Shown here one piece after another: positions 44,658 to 52,458 of a stretch of 64,000 nt of DNA. Below the pieces are notes generated by a model. That model saw only the letters and a list, made by a program, of their open reading frames with translations, ran no database searches and was not told the origin of the DNA. Positions within the stretch are counted from its first letter, which is position 1; each line of letters starts with the position of its first letter. The translations under genes and the position numbers were made by a program. Source of the stretch: SIG672 sp045605765 (GTDB taxonomy: Bacteria > Bacillota > Clostridia > Oscillospirales > CAG-272); NCBI GenBank assembly GCA_045605765.1, contig JAZUQQ010000030.1, positions 3,373 to 67,372 on the forward strand. The letters are read 5' to 3'.

Positions 44658-44972
44658 GTGTACGCAGTTTTTGAGACAGGCGGAAAGCAGTACAAGGTAA
44701 ACGAAGGCGATGTAATTTTCATCGAACGTCTTGAGGCTTCCGAAGGCGATACTGTAAAGTTCGACAAGGTTCTCGTAGTTTCTGATAACGACGGTCTTAA
44801 GGTTGGCGCTCCCTACGTTGACGGCGCAGCTGTAAGTGCAGTTGTTGTTAAGAACGGCAAGGCTCCCAAGATATACGTTATGACGTATAAGCCTAAGAAG
44901 AACGAGAAGAAGAAGATCGGTCACAGACAGCCTTACACCAAGGTTCAGATCAGCTCTATCGCTGCTAACTGA
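44658..44972 (+). CDS. rplU: 50S ribosomal protein L21
   Basis: 104 residues from the GTG at 44658 (reading MYAVFETGGKQYKV), the standard L21 N-terminus; the frame is open 14 codons upstream but those codons lie in the leader. GAGAGG precedes the start. The lysine-rich end with HRQPYTKVQI is typical. It binds 23S rRNA. It heads the rplU-prp-rpmA operon. Confidence 0.97.
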   Translation: MYAVFETGGKQYKVNEGDVIFIERLEASEGDTVKFDKVLVVSDNDGLKVGAPYVDGAAVSAVVVKNGKAPKIYVMTYKPKKNEKKKIGHRQPYTKVQISSIAAN

Positions 44973-44986
44973 GCAGACGAAAAAAG

Positions 44987-45340
44987 ATGACTACGATCAC
45001 TTTTTTCAAAAAGAACGGTGTTTATTACGGCTTTAAGGAAACCGGACATTCCGGCTTTGCCGAAGAGGGAAACGACATTGTATGCTCGGCGCTCTCGGCG
45101 ATGACTATGCTGATAATAAACGCTATTGAGGTCTCTTACGCTTCAAACGTTGATTATAAGATCGACGAAAAAACAACCGATATTACGGTTATGGCAAAGG
45201 CGGCGCTCCCCGAAGAGGAAAGCGACGAAAAAAAGCAGTACGCCGTATCGGGACTTTTCTATGCATACTATCTGCAGCTTTGCGATCTGCTGGAAGATTA
45301 CTACGATTTTATCGACGTTAAAGAAGTAGAGCTCGACTGA
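44987..45340 (+). CDS. prp: Ribosomal-processing cysteine protease Prp
   Basis: 117 residues between rplU and rpmA, the usual place. The catalytic His is in GHSGFAEEGNDIVCSA (His21), and the Cys is in the same conserved block (Cys33). It removes the N-terminal leader of L27; the L27 encoded next door has exactly such a leader. The Shine-Dalgarno sequence is weak, and coupling to rplU, 14 bp upstream, is likely. Confidence 0.93.
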   Translation: MTTITFFKKNGVYYGFKETGHSGFAEEGNDIVCSALSAMTMLIINAIEVSYASNVDYKIDEKTTDITVMAKAALPEEESDEKKQYAVSGLFYAYYLQLCDLLEDYYDFIDVKEVELD

Positions 45341-45393
45341 GGAAAATAAATTTTCCGAAAATTACTAAGTTTACATGAAAGGATATTAAGACA

Positions 45394-45672
45394 ATGTTCA
45401 GAATAAGCTTACAGTTCTTCGCGCATAAAAAGGGTGTTGGTTCGACCAAGAACGGTCGTGACAGCGAATCCAAGCGTCTTGGTGTTAAGAAAGCAGACGG
45501 ACAGTCCGTAATCGCAGGTAATATCATCGTAAGACAGCGCGGAACCCATATTCATCCCGGCAACAACGTCGGACGCGGATCTGACGATACTCTTTACGCT
45601 CTTATCGACGGAAAGGTAAAGTTCGAACAGATTGCAAAGGACAGAAAGTGCGTTAGCGTTTACGCTGACTGA
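45394..45672 (+). CDS. rpmA: 50S ribosomal protein L27 with cleavable N-terminal leader
   Basis: 92 residues. The sequence begins MFRISLQFFAHKKGVGS. The LQFF segment is the Firmicute leader cut by Prp between FF and AHKKG, which exposes the tail that reaches the peptidyl-transferase centre. The L27 core (GSTKNGRDSESKRLG, IIVRQRGTHIHPG) is complete. AAAGGA stands in front. A hairpin terminator ends the operon. Confidence 0.97.
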   Translation: MFRISLQFFAHKKGVGSTKNGRDSESKRLGVKKADGQSVIAGNIIVRQRGTHIHPGNNVGRGSDDTLYALIDGKVKFEQIAKDRKCVSVYAD

Positions 45673-45702
45673 TTTCTGCCACAGAAAACGAGTATTCGAC
45701 AC

Positions 45703-45748
45703 AAAAGCCGCAGAAGGGCAGACTATGCCGTTTTGGGGCTTTTTGTTT
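45703..45748 (+). terminator. Terminator of the rplU-prp-rpmA operon
   Basis: AAAAGCC (45703-45709) pairs with GGGCTTTT (45736-45743) around a loop with an inner GGC/GCC pair; T residues follow. Confidence 0.7.
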
Positions 45749-45769
45749 TAAATTTTTGGAGATTTAGCT

Positions 45770-47164
45770 ATGAATAACAAATTATGGGCAGGACGTTTCT
45801 CAAAAGAACTTAACAAGGTCGCAGACGATTTCAACTCGTCTATACCCTTCGACAGCCGTATGTATTCTCAGGACATACGTGGCTCGATAGCACACGCTAC
45901 GATGCTTGGTATGCAGGGAATAATTACGATCGACGAGGCTCACACGATAATAAACGAGCTTGTAAAGATCGAGGAAGATATTACCGAAGGCAGACTTACT
46001 ATTGATATGGCGGCAGAGGATATTCATATGTTCGTTGAGAGTATTCTCACCGAGCGTATCGGAGATACAGGAAAGAAGCTTCACACCGCACGTAGCCGTA
46101 ACGATCAGGTCGCAGTTGATATAAGACTCTGGCTTAAAGACGAAACCGATGATATAATTGAAAATATCTGCACGCTTATCGAGGCTCTTACAGATAAGGC
46201 GGACGAGTATAAGGACGCTATCATGCCCGGATATACTCATATGCAGAGGGCACAACCGATAACCTTCGGGCATCACCTTATGGCGTATGTTTCGATGTTT
46301 GCAAGAGATATTGAACGTCTTTCCGAAGCATCTGCACGTATGATGTCGGCATCACCCCTTGGATCCTGCGCTCTTGCCGGAACCACATATAATACCGACA
46401 GACAGCGTACGGCAGATATTCTCGGCTTCCAGTATCCCTGCCGCAACTCGCTTGACGGCGTTTCGGACAGAGATTTCGCCATCGAGCTTTGTGCTGCGTA
46501 TTCGATAGTTATGATGCACATCTCGCGCTTTTCTGAGGAGATCATTCTCTGGTCGTCCTGGGAGTTCAAGTTTATCGAGCTTGATGACTCTTTCTCGACA
46601 GGGTCGTCCATTATGCCTCAGAAGAAAAATCCCGATATGGCAGAGCTCGCAAGAGGAAAGACCGGCAGAGTTTACGGTGATCTTATGACTCTTCTTACCA
46701 TAATGAAAGGTACGCCGCTTGCATATAACAAGGATATGCAGGAGGATAAGGAAGCGATATTTGACGCCGTTGACACGCTCAAAGCTTGCCTCAGCGTATT
46801 TGCTCCTATGATCGCAACAATGCGCCCTATACGCGAAAACATGTACTCTGCGGCGCAGAAGGGATTTATCAATGCAACAGATGTTGCCGACTATCTCGTA
46901 GGTAAGGGACTTCCGTTCAGAAGCGCGTACAAGATCACAGGTCAGCTCGTCGGAAAATGCGTTGCGGAAGGCAAGGTTCTCGATAATCTCACTCTTGAAG
47001 AATACCGCGAGTTCTCAGAGCTTTTTGATGAGGATCTCTACGGATATATCTCGCTCGAAAGTTGCGTAAGCCGCAGAACCTCTTACGGTGGAACGTCACC
47101 TGAATCTGTGGCATCGCAGATCGAATACGCAAGAGAATTTCTTGATGCATTCAAGGTAGATTAA
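45770..47164 (+). CDS. argH: Argininosuccinate lyase
   Basis: 464 residues of the fumarase/aspartase superfamily. The signature loop GSSIMPQKKNPD (about 280-291), the TARSRNDQVAVD segment and MPGYTHMQRAQP (with the catalytic histidine) are present. It splits argininosuccinate to arginine and fumarate in the last step of arginine synthesis. GGAG precedes the start. No other arg gene lies in the window. A terminator follows. Confidence 0.97.
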   Translation: MNNKLWAGRFSKELNKVADDFNSSIPFDSRMYSQDIRGSIAHATMLGMQGIITIDEAHTIINELVKIEEDITEGRLTIDMAAEDIHMFVESILTERIGDTGKKLHTARSRNDQVAVDIRLWLKDETDDIIENICTLIEALTDKADEYKDAIMPGYTHMQRAQPITFGHHLMAYVSMFARDIERLSEASARMMSASPLGSCALAGTTYNTDRQRTADILGFQYPCRNSLDGVSDRDFAIELCAAYSIVMMHISRFSEEIILWSSWEFKFIELDDSFSTGSSIMPQKKNPDMAELARGKTGRVYGDLMTLLTIMKGTPLAYNKDMQEDKEAIFDAVDTLKACLSVFAPMIATMRPIRENMYSAAQKGFINATDVADYLVGKGLPFRSAYKITGQLVGKCVAEGKVLDNLTLEEYREFSELFDEDLYGYISLESCVSRRTSYGGTSPESVASQIEYAREFLDAFKVD

Positions 47165-47168
47165 AACA

Positions 47169-47200
47169 ATATGCACCCCGTTTTGGGGTGCATATCTTTT
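47169..47200. terminator. Bidirectional terminator between argH and the pyridoxal kinase gene
   Basis: A perfect 11-bp stem, ATATGCACCCC (47169-47179) with GGGGTGCATAT (47185-47195), T residues on both sides. Confidence 0.88.
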
Positions 47201-48032
47201 ATTTGTTTAATATTTCTATAAGATAGGGAAGAACAGACTCAAATTTTGCTCCGTACCAATGATTTTCTTCCTTGGCGGTCGCTTTTATGCACTCTACGGT
47301 GTAATCTGCCGCAATCTTCGCACTATCAAATGTGCTTTTTCCGCGTACAAGCGCACCAACAAATGAGGAAGCGTATATATCGCCGGTTCCGTGACAGCTG
47401 TTAGGGAGAAAATCGTGTTCGTAATAAGAGTATTTGCCGCTTTCATAAACGACGATGCCTGTCTTGCCTTTTTCGTATCCTACACCCGTGAGCACTATAT
47501 TTTTTGCTCCGATACCTATAAGCTTTTCAAGGAGAGTATGTATATAAGCTCTGTCGTACTCGGTTGTGTACTTCTCGCCTGTCAGAAAGCAGGCTTCGGT
47601 TATGTTTGGAATTATATAGTCTGCCTCTGCACAAAGCCTTGCCATTTCTTTTACAAAATTATTATCAAATCCCGGATAGAGCTTTCCGCTGTCTGCCATA
47701 GCGGGGTCAACGATTTTAAGAGAGTTTCCATTTGAGCAGGAAGCGAATATATCTTTTACATATTCTATCTGCTTTGCACTTCCAAGATAACCTGTATATA
47801 TAGCGTCAAATTTGATATTTTCTCTTTCCCAATGCTCGCATATTTTCGGCATATCCTCGGTAAGATCGCGGAAGGTATATCCCGAAAATCCTGCCGTATG
47901 TGTAGAGAGAACTGCAGAGGGGAGTACGCAGGTTTCAATACCGCAAGCCGATATTATTGGAAGAGCGACAGTCAGAGAGCACTGTCCGACACACGAAATA
48001 TCCTGAATTGTAAGTATTTTTTTGTACGACAT
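47199..48032 (-). CDS. pdxY: Pyridoxal/pyridoxamine kinase
   Basis: 277 residues of the ribokinase fold, PdxK/PdxY type. The N-terminal block VGQCSLTVALPIISACG, DPAMADSGKLY, NITEACFLTG and the anion-hole motif SCHGTGDIYAS (catalytic Asp) are visible. It phosphorylates B6 vitamers for salvage. It is divergent from a PdxR-type regulator gene, the usual arrangement for B6 salvage control. Confidence 0.92.
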   Translation of the reverse strand: MSYKKILTIQDISCVGQCSLTVALPIISACGIETCVLPSAVLSTHTAGFSGYTFRDLTEDMPKICEHWERENIKFDAIYTGYLGSAKQIEYVKDIFASCSNGNSLKIVDPAMADSGKLYPGFDNNFVKEMARLCAEADYIIPNITEACFLTGEKYTTEYDRAYIHTLLEKLIGIGAKNIVLTGVGYEKGKTGIVVYESGKYSYYEHDFLPNSCHGTGDIYASSFVGALVRGKSTFDSAKIAADYTVECIKATAKEENHWYGAKFESVLPYLIEILNK

Positions 48033-48124
48033 TATGTTTACCTCTTTACAAATCTTTATAAATGTATTATAATCATTTTTGACAATATGTAAATTACCAA
48101 AACAGGAGATTTTTATATATCCAG

Positions 48125-49192
48125 ATGAACAGAGAGAAAAAGTATTATACCTTATATAAAATGATAAAGGAAATGATCTTTTCGGGCGAATACAAGGCAG
48201 GAGAAAAGCTTCCGTCGAAGCGCGTAATGGCTGATAAAACGAGTTTCAGTACGATAACGGTTGAAAGTGCCTACAATCGCCTTGCGGACGAAGGATATAT
48301 ATATTCTCGTGAAAGGAGCGGATATTTCGTTGCACAGATAGACGGAATGTATCCGAGTGAGGGCAAAAAGGGAAAAACGCTTCCGCTTCTTTGCGAGGAA
48401 GATGAACTTCCAAGCGGTGATTTCGAATATTCGGTCTGGTTCAAGACACTCAGAAAGGTTATGTCCGATAAAGGAGCACGTCTTTTCGTGAAATCTCCGA
48501 ATAAAGGGTGCGCCGTTCTTCGAAACGCTATATCAGAGTACCTTTACAGATATCGCGGAATGTATGCGGAGCCCGAGAGAATTATCATAGGATCGGGTGC
48601 CGAGCAGCTTTATGATACCGTAGTTCGTATTTTTGGACGCGATAAGGTGTACGGTATAGAGAATCCGTCATACTCTCAGATCGAAACGGTATATAGTACA
48701 ATGGGCGTTTCGCTTGAAAAGCTTAAAATGGGCAAAAACGGAATAGAGAGCGAGGCTCTCAGAAATTCGAAAGCCGATATACTTCACGTTACTCCCTTTC
48801 ACAGCTATCCGTCAGGCGTGACCGCAAGCATTAAAAAAAGATATGAATATCTGGCATTGGCGAATAAAAGCGATAAATATATAATTGAGGACGATTTTGA
48901 CAGTGAATTCTTTATTCCTGGCCACCCTATCGAGTCACTGTATTCGCTTGATAAAAACGAAAGAGTTGTGTATATGAACACGTTTTCCAAAAGCCTTTCG
49001 CCTTCAATGAGAATGGGATATATGATACTTCCAAAACAACTTCTTGCGATGTATGACGAAAAAATGGGAATGTATTCCTGCACGGTTCCTGTGCTCGATC
49101 AGTACGTACTTGCCGAATTTATTTCGAGCGGAAACTTTGAAAGGCATCTCAACCGAATGAGAAGAAAAATGAAAAACGAGATGAAAAAATAA
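48125..49192 (+). CDS. PdxR/MocR-type regulator (GntR HTH plus aminotransferase domain), C-terminally truncated
   Basis: 355 residues; typical members have about 460-480. A winged helix (about 1-70, KLPSKRVMADKTSFSTITVESAYNRL) is followed by a fold-type I aminotransferase domain with the PLP lysine at Lys289 (NTFSKSLSP) and EDDFDSEF (about 255-262). The frame ends at HLNRMRRKMKNEMKK, where intact members go on for about 110 residues, so the small C-terminal domain is missing. No continuation is visible in other frames; the next 30 bp lead straight into the feoA promoter. It may still bind DNA. Divergence from pdxY suggests B6 control. Confidence 0.88.
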   Translation: MNREKKYYTLYKMIKEMIFSGEYKAGEKLPSKRVMADKTSFSTITVESAYNRLADEGYIYSRERSGYFVAQIDGMYPSEGKKGKTLPLLCEEDELPSGDFEYSVWFKTLRKVMSDKGARLFVKSPNKGCAVLRNAISEYLYRYRGMYAEPERIIIGSGAEQLYDTVVRIFGRDKVYGIENPSYSQIETVYSTMGVSLEKLKMGKNGIESEALRNSKADILHVTPFHSYPSGVTASIKKRYEYLALANKSDKYIIEDDFDSEFFIPGHPIESLYSLDKNERVVYMNTFSKSLSPSMRMGYMILPKQLLAMYDEKMGMYSCTVPVLDQYVLAEFISSGNFERHLNRMRRKMKNEMKK

Positions 49193-49226
49193 TTTTAAAA
49201 AATTTGAATTTTTTCAAAAAAAGCTC

Positions 49227-49255
49227 TTGACAAATCAAATATTTTATTGTAGAAT
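49227..49255 (+). promoter_or_regulatory. Promoter of feoA
   Basis: TTGACA (49227-49232), a 17-bp spacer and TAGAAT (49250-49255). A palindromic operator follows within 8 bp, near the transcription start. Confidence 0.8.
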
Positions 49256-49262
49256 GTTGTAG

Positions 49263-49278
49263 GTTAGCAAAGGCTAAC
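49263..49278. promoter_or_regulatory. Palindromic operator ahead of feoA
   Basis: GTTAGC-AAAG-GCTAAC, a perfect 6-bp inverted repeat with a 4-bp centre, at the likely transcription start of feoA. The same palindrome occurs at 49561-49576 ahead of feoB. Resemblance to DtxR/MntR/IdeR-family boxes and the iron-uptake context suggest a metal-dependent repressor. Confidence 0.7.
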
Positions 49279-49308
49279 TGATAAAACGGCTTTATTGAAG
49301 GTGATTTT

Positions 49309-49527
49309 ATGAACTTGCGTTTAGCAGAAGAAGGGAAGGAATATATCATCGAGAGCATCGAAACAGATGACGAAGAGCTCGATGCGTTCCTTTTTTCACT
49401 CGGTTGTTATAGCGGTGAGCCGATAACGGTCATCTCACATCTCAAAGGCGGGTGTGTGGTTTCCATTAAAGACGGAAGATACAATATCGATAATCAACTC
49501 GCGGAAGCTATCATCGTTAAAAATTAA
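49309..49527 (+). CDS. feoA: FeoA-family ferrous iron transport protein
   Basis: 72 residues with the SH3-like FeoA fold: a glycine-rich core (FLFSLGCYSGEPITVI) and a final AEAIIVKN strand. FeoA assists FeoB in Fe2+ uptake on the inner membrane face. It lies between two copies of the same palindrome, and a hairpin with T residues follows it, so it can be made separately from feoB. Confidence 0.9.
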   Translation: MNLRLAEEGKEYIIESIETDDEELDAFLFSLGCYSGEPITVISHLKGGCVVSIKDGRYNIDNQLAEAIIVKN

Positions 49528-49552
49528 AAAATAATCTTACGATTATTTTTTT
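49527..49552 (+). terminator. Weak hairpin between feoA and feoB
   Basis: AAAAATAATC (49527-49536) pairs with GATTATTTTT (49541-49550), AT-only, with T residues after it. It might attenuate read-through from feoA. Confidence 0.55.
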
Positions 49553-49560
49553 AGCGTCAA

Positions 49561-49576
49561 GTTAGCAGGGGCTAAC
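49561..49576. promoter_or_regulatory. Second copy of the palindromic operator, ahead of feoB
   Basis: GTTAGC-AGGG-GCTAAC, same arms as at 49263-49278, 298 bp apart. No clear -35/-10 pair lies just upstream, so it may be a roadblock or a second binding site rather than the operator of a separate promoter. Confidence 0.7.
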
Positions 49577-49623
49577 TTGATTTGAAAATAAATCTGAATT
49601 CTCATATAACAGGAGGAAAACAA

Positions 49624-51633
49624 ATGAGAATTGCACTTGCGGGCAATCCGAATAGCGGTAAGACCACTATGTTCAACTCTCTAACCGGACGAAGCGAAAA
49701 GGTCGGAAACTGGGCAGGCGTTACCGTTGAAAAGAAAGAACATTTAATTAAAAAGAGCTATTATAACGGCTCTGACGAGCTTATTGTGGTCGACCTTCCG
49801 GGCGCTTATTCAATGTCTCCGTTTACATCGGAGGAGAGCATTACGAGCTCTTACGTAAAGACTGAAAATCCCGATGCTATAATCAACATCGTTGACGCTA
49901 CCAATCTTAGTCGTAGCCTCTTCTTTACAACTCAGCTTCTTGAGCTCGGTATTCCAGTCGTGGTCGCTCTTAACAAGACCGATATTAACAAGAAAAAGGA
50001 AACCAAAATAAACGTTTCCTCGCTTTCTGAAAAACTCGGTTGCCCTGTTATCGAAACCGTTTCTACCTCATCAAAGGGGATTAAAGAATTAGTAGCGGCA
50101 GCAATTTCGATTATAGGAACAACTCAGATTGCCCCTTGTACACAGGAAGATATAGATCTCAGTGATAAAAACACCGTTATCGAAGCAGATAAAAAACGCT
50201 TTGATTTCGTAAATGCAATCGTTGATTCGGTAGAGAAGAGAAAAGTTTTTACTAAAAATAAAAACGCTCAGGATAAGATCGACGCTATTCTTGCAAATAA
50301 ATGGCTCGGAATTCCGATCTTTGCTGTCATTATGTATGCCGTTTTCTGGATCTCGCAGACCGGTCCCGCCGTTTGGCTTGCAGACTGGCTCGTGGGTCTG
50401 CTTGAAGCGGGGCAGGGGCTTATTGCCGATGCTATCACCTCTAATGGCATTTGGGAATCCATACTTGTTGACGGTATCATTGGTGGATTTATTGCAATTG
50501 TAGGATTTTTGCCGCTCGTTATGATAATGTACTTCCTTATCGCGCTTCTTGAAGACTGCGGATACATGGCACGCGCTACCGTAGTTCTCGATCCGATATT
50601 CAAAAAGGTCGGTCTTTCGGGTAAATCTATTATTCCTTTTATAATAGGCACGGGTTGCGCTATCCCCGGTGTTATGGCATGCCGTACGATCCGAAACGAG
50701 CGCGAGAGAAGAGCTACCGCAATGCTTGCACCCTTTATGCCTTGCGGAGCAAAGCTTCCGGTTATCTCGCTCTTTGCGGGTGCCTTCTTTTCAAATTCGG
50801 CATGGGTGGGAGCATCGATGTATTTCGTGGGAATAATCATTATTTTCCTTTGTGCTCTCTTTGTAAACAAGCTAACAGGAAACAAGAAGAAAGCTTTCTT
50901 TATTATAGAGCTTCCCGAATATAAATTCCCGAGTATTTACAGAGCATTTCTTTCCATGTGCCAACGCGGTTGGTCGTTTATAGTGAAGGCGGGAACTGTT
51001 ATACTCGTTTGTAACTTTGCTGTACATTTGATGCAAAACTTCTCGTGGAGCTTTAAACTCGTGGAAAACGCGGACCAGTCGATACTTGCATCCATAGCAA
51101 CGCCCTTTGCATATATCATTGCTCCTGTAGTGGGCATAGTTGCGTGGCAGCTTGCGGCGGCGGCGATCACGGGATTTATCGCCAAAGAGAATGTGGTCGG
51201 AACTATTGCAACCTGCTATGCGATCACAAATCTTATAAACGTTGATGATCTCGCTATGGAGGCGGGAGCTGCACAGGGAATTGCTTCTGCTCTCGAAATC
51301 AGCACGGTTGCGGCTCTTGCATACCTTATGTTTAACCTTTTCACACCGCCTTGCTTTGCGGCCATCGGTGCTATGAACTCTGAAATCAAGAGCAGAAAGT
51401 GGCTCTGGGCAGGTATCGGACTTCAATTCGCGATCGGATACACCGTCGGATTTCTCACATTCTTCTTCGGAACGCTCTTTACTTCCGGAAGCTTCGGAGA
51501 GCTCTGGATGCCTATCGTTGGTTGGGCAATAATTCTTGTGATCGCGGCAATTATTACCTGTCTTATTATAAGAAAGAACAAACAGATCAAAGCGGAATAT
51601 GCTCTTAAAAACAAGGAAAAAGTGTCCGTTTAA
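49624..51633 (+). CDS. feoB: Ferrous iron transporter FeoB
   Basis: 669 residues from the ATG at 49624, with AGGAGG nine bases in front; an upstream in-frame start would begin in the leader. The N-terminal G domain has GNPNSGKTT (G1, 7-15), DLPG (G3) and NKTD (G4). The membrane part (about 220-640) has the two Gate domains, with GTGCAIPGVMACR and FMPCGAKLPVISL. It imports Fe2+ into the cytoplasm, coupled to GTP hydrolysis. A small Cys-rich partner gene lies 33 bp downstream. Confidence 0.97.
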   Translation: MRIALAGNPNSGKTTMFNSLTGRSEKVGNWAGVTVEKKEHLIKKSYYNGSDELIVVDLPGAYSMSPFTSEESITSSYVKTENPDAIINIVDATNLSRSLFFTTQLLELGIPVVVALNKTDINKKKETKINVSSLSEKLGCPVIETVSTSSKGIKELVAAAISIIGTTQIAPCTQEDIDLSDKNTVIEADKKRFDFVNAIVDSVEKRKVFTKNKNAQDKIDAILANKWLGIPIFAVIMYAVFWISQTGPAVWLADWLVGLLEAGQGLIADAITSNGIWESILVDGIIGGFIAIVGFLPLVMIMYFLIALLEDCGYMARATVVLDPIFKKVGLSGKSIIPFIIGTGCAIPGVMACRTIRNERERRATAMLAPFMPCGAKLPVISLFAGAFFSNSAWVGASMYFVGIIIIFLCALFVNKLTGNKKKAFFIIELPEYKFPSIYRAFLSMCQRGWSFIVKAGTVILVCNFAVHLMQNFSWSFKLVENADQSILASIATPFAYIIAPVVGIVAWQLAAAAITGFIAKENVVGTIATCYAITNLINVDDLAMEAGAAQGIASALEISTVAALAYLMFNLFTPPCFAAIGAMNSEIKSRKWLWAGIGLQFAIGYTVGFLTFFFGTLFTSGSFGELWMPIVGWAIILVIAAIITCLIIRKNKQIKAEYALKNKEKVSV

Positions 51634-51666
51634 TATTTTGCGCTACTCAGGCAGAAAGGAGTCGTT

Positions 51667-51825
51667 ATGACAGACGTAATCATAATAGCTATAATATCGC
51701 TTATCGTCGGAGGTGCTATCGCTTACATTATCAAAGCAAAGAAAAGCGGTAAGAAATGTATTGGTTGTCCTGACACTTGCTGCGGTAATTGCAGTGGTTG
51801 TACCGGTTGCAATGAAAACAAATAA
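51667..51825 (+). CDS. FeoB-associated Cys-rich membrane protein
   Basis: 52 residues: MTDVIIIAIISLIVGG begins one membrane helix (about 4-24), followed by a basic stretch and a cysteine-rich tail (CIGCPDTCCGNCSGCTGC, about 34-51). This is the small protein often found after feoB in Firmicutes (FeoB-associated Cys-rich family). AGAAAGGAG precedes the start. It may take over or chaperone iron at the channel exit; its role is inferred from context. Confidence 0.88.
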   Translation: MTDVIIIAIISLIVGGAIAYIIKAKKSGKKCIGCPDTCCGNCSGCTGCNENK

Positions 51826-51868
51826 CTTATCTTTTGAAACATACAAATACCTTTTTCTACCTTAAAAG

Positions 51869-51907
51869 CAGGTCGCGTCGAGTAAGCCACGGCGCGATCT
51901 GTTTTTT
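51869..51907 (+). terminator. Terminator of the feo operon
   Basis: CAGGTCGCG (51869-51877) pairs with CGCGATCTG (51893-51901) with one G-T pair, followed by six T residues. Confidence 0.85.
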
Positions 51908-51953
51908 CTTTTCATAAATTAGAAAAAACGTGTAAAAGAAGGGAAGCGTTGAT

Positions 51954-52067
51954 ATGTTCACGATCATCGTAGTAGGAAGCCTTAACGTAGATATTACCGC
52001 CTACGCCGAGCGTTTTGCACGAGATGACGAAACTGTTAAGGATTTCTATAAGACCGAGATCAAATAA
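51954..52067 (+). pseudogene. N-terminal remnant of a PfkB/ribokinase-type kinase
   Basis: A 37-codon frame with GGGAAG in front; it contains VVGSLNVDITAYAERF and DDETV, the start of ribokinase-type sugar kinases (GSxNxD, then a PxxGETV-like turn), then ends abruptly. About 260 residues are missing. A terminator-like hairpin follows. It is a deletion remnant. Confidence 0.75.
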
Positions 52068-52075
52068 AAATATAA

Positions 52076-52113
52076 AACCGTAGGTCAAAAATTGGCTTGC
52101 GGTTGATTTTTTT
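52076..52113 (+). terminator. Terminator behind the ribokinase remnant
   Basis: A 13-bp stem with three G-T pairs, AACCG...CAA (52076-52088) with TTG...CGGTT (52092-52104), followed by seven T residues. Confidence 0.7.
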
Positions 52114-52204
52114 GATAAAAGTGGATTTTTATCACTCGAAAACGGAGTACAGGATTTTCTCCACCCAATATATTGTGGTTGGCATGTATTATAGGCAAAA
52201 AATA

Positions 52205-52303
52205 ACCTGTGGAAAACTGTTGTGGATAAATTATCGCTCCAAAAGGTTTTCCACAGGTCAAATCCACAGGGTAGAACCGCCTCCGGGCTATCCCTGTGGA
52301 AAT
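52205..52303. repeat. Two inverted repeats with DnaA-box-like cores
   Basis: A 13-bp perfect inverted repeat (ACCTGTGGAAAAC 52205-52217 with GTTTTCCACAGGT 52246-52258) encloses a consensus DnaA box (TGTGGATAA, 52221-52229). A second inverted repeat follows (52263-52274 with 52289-52301, arms TCCACAGGG-TAG). In all, five TGTGGA/TCCACA cores occur in 100 bp (52208, 52221, 52247, 52260, 52295). It could be an origin-like or DnaA-titrating site, or a mobile element end. Within 52114-52204 I see nothing else. Confidence 0.6.
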
Positions 52304-52310
52304 ATGTTGA

Positions 52311-52338
52311 ATTATACTAAATGATTATTTAGTATAAT
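52311..52338. repeat. 12-bp inverted repeat overlapping a promoter-like -10
   Basis: ATTATACTAAAT (52311-52322) and ATTTAGTATAAT (52327-52338) are perfect inverted repeats with a 4-bp centre. TATAAT at 52333-52338 could be a -10 box. A strong AAGGAGGGG Shine-Dalgarno site (52349-52356) and an ATG at 52365 follow, but the 29-codon frame runs through a terminator, so it looks like the start of a lost gene with an autoregulatory operator. Confidence 0.5.
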
Positions 52339-52406
52339 ATAGGAAGGTAAGGAGGGGTAAAAGGATGTCAAAAAGCTCCCTCAACGTTAAAAGCATTCCC
52401 ATATAC

Positions 52407-52442
52407 AAAAAATCCGTAGATGCTTGTATCTACGGATTTTTG
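52407..52442. terminator. Bidirectional terminator before the sugar-isomerase-like gene
   Basis: A 10-bp stem, ATCCGTAGAT (52412-52421) with ATCTACGGAT (52428-52437), flanked by A and T runs, just downstream of the minus-strand gene at 52459. Confidence 0.88.
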
Positions 52443-52458
52443 TGTTATAAATAATGAT

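Noticed and set aside
52205..52303. Calling this cluster the chromosomal origin
   Set aside because: No dnaA, dnaN or rpmH nearby, and gene orientation converges on the site; kept only as a finding.
52365..52454. 29-codon frame with a strong Shine-Dalgarno site as a real gene
   Set aside because: It runs through a strong terminator and matches nothing I know; more likely the head of a deleted gene.
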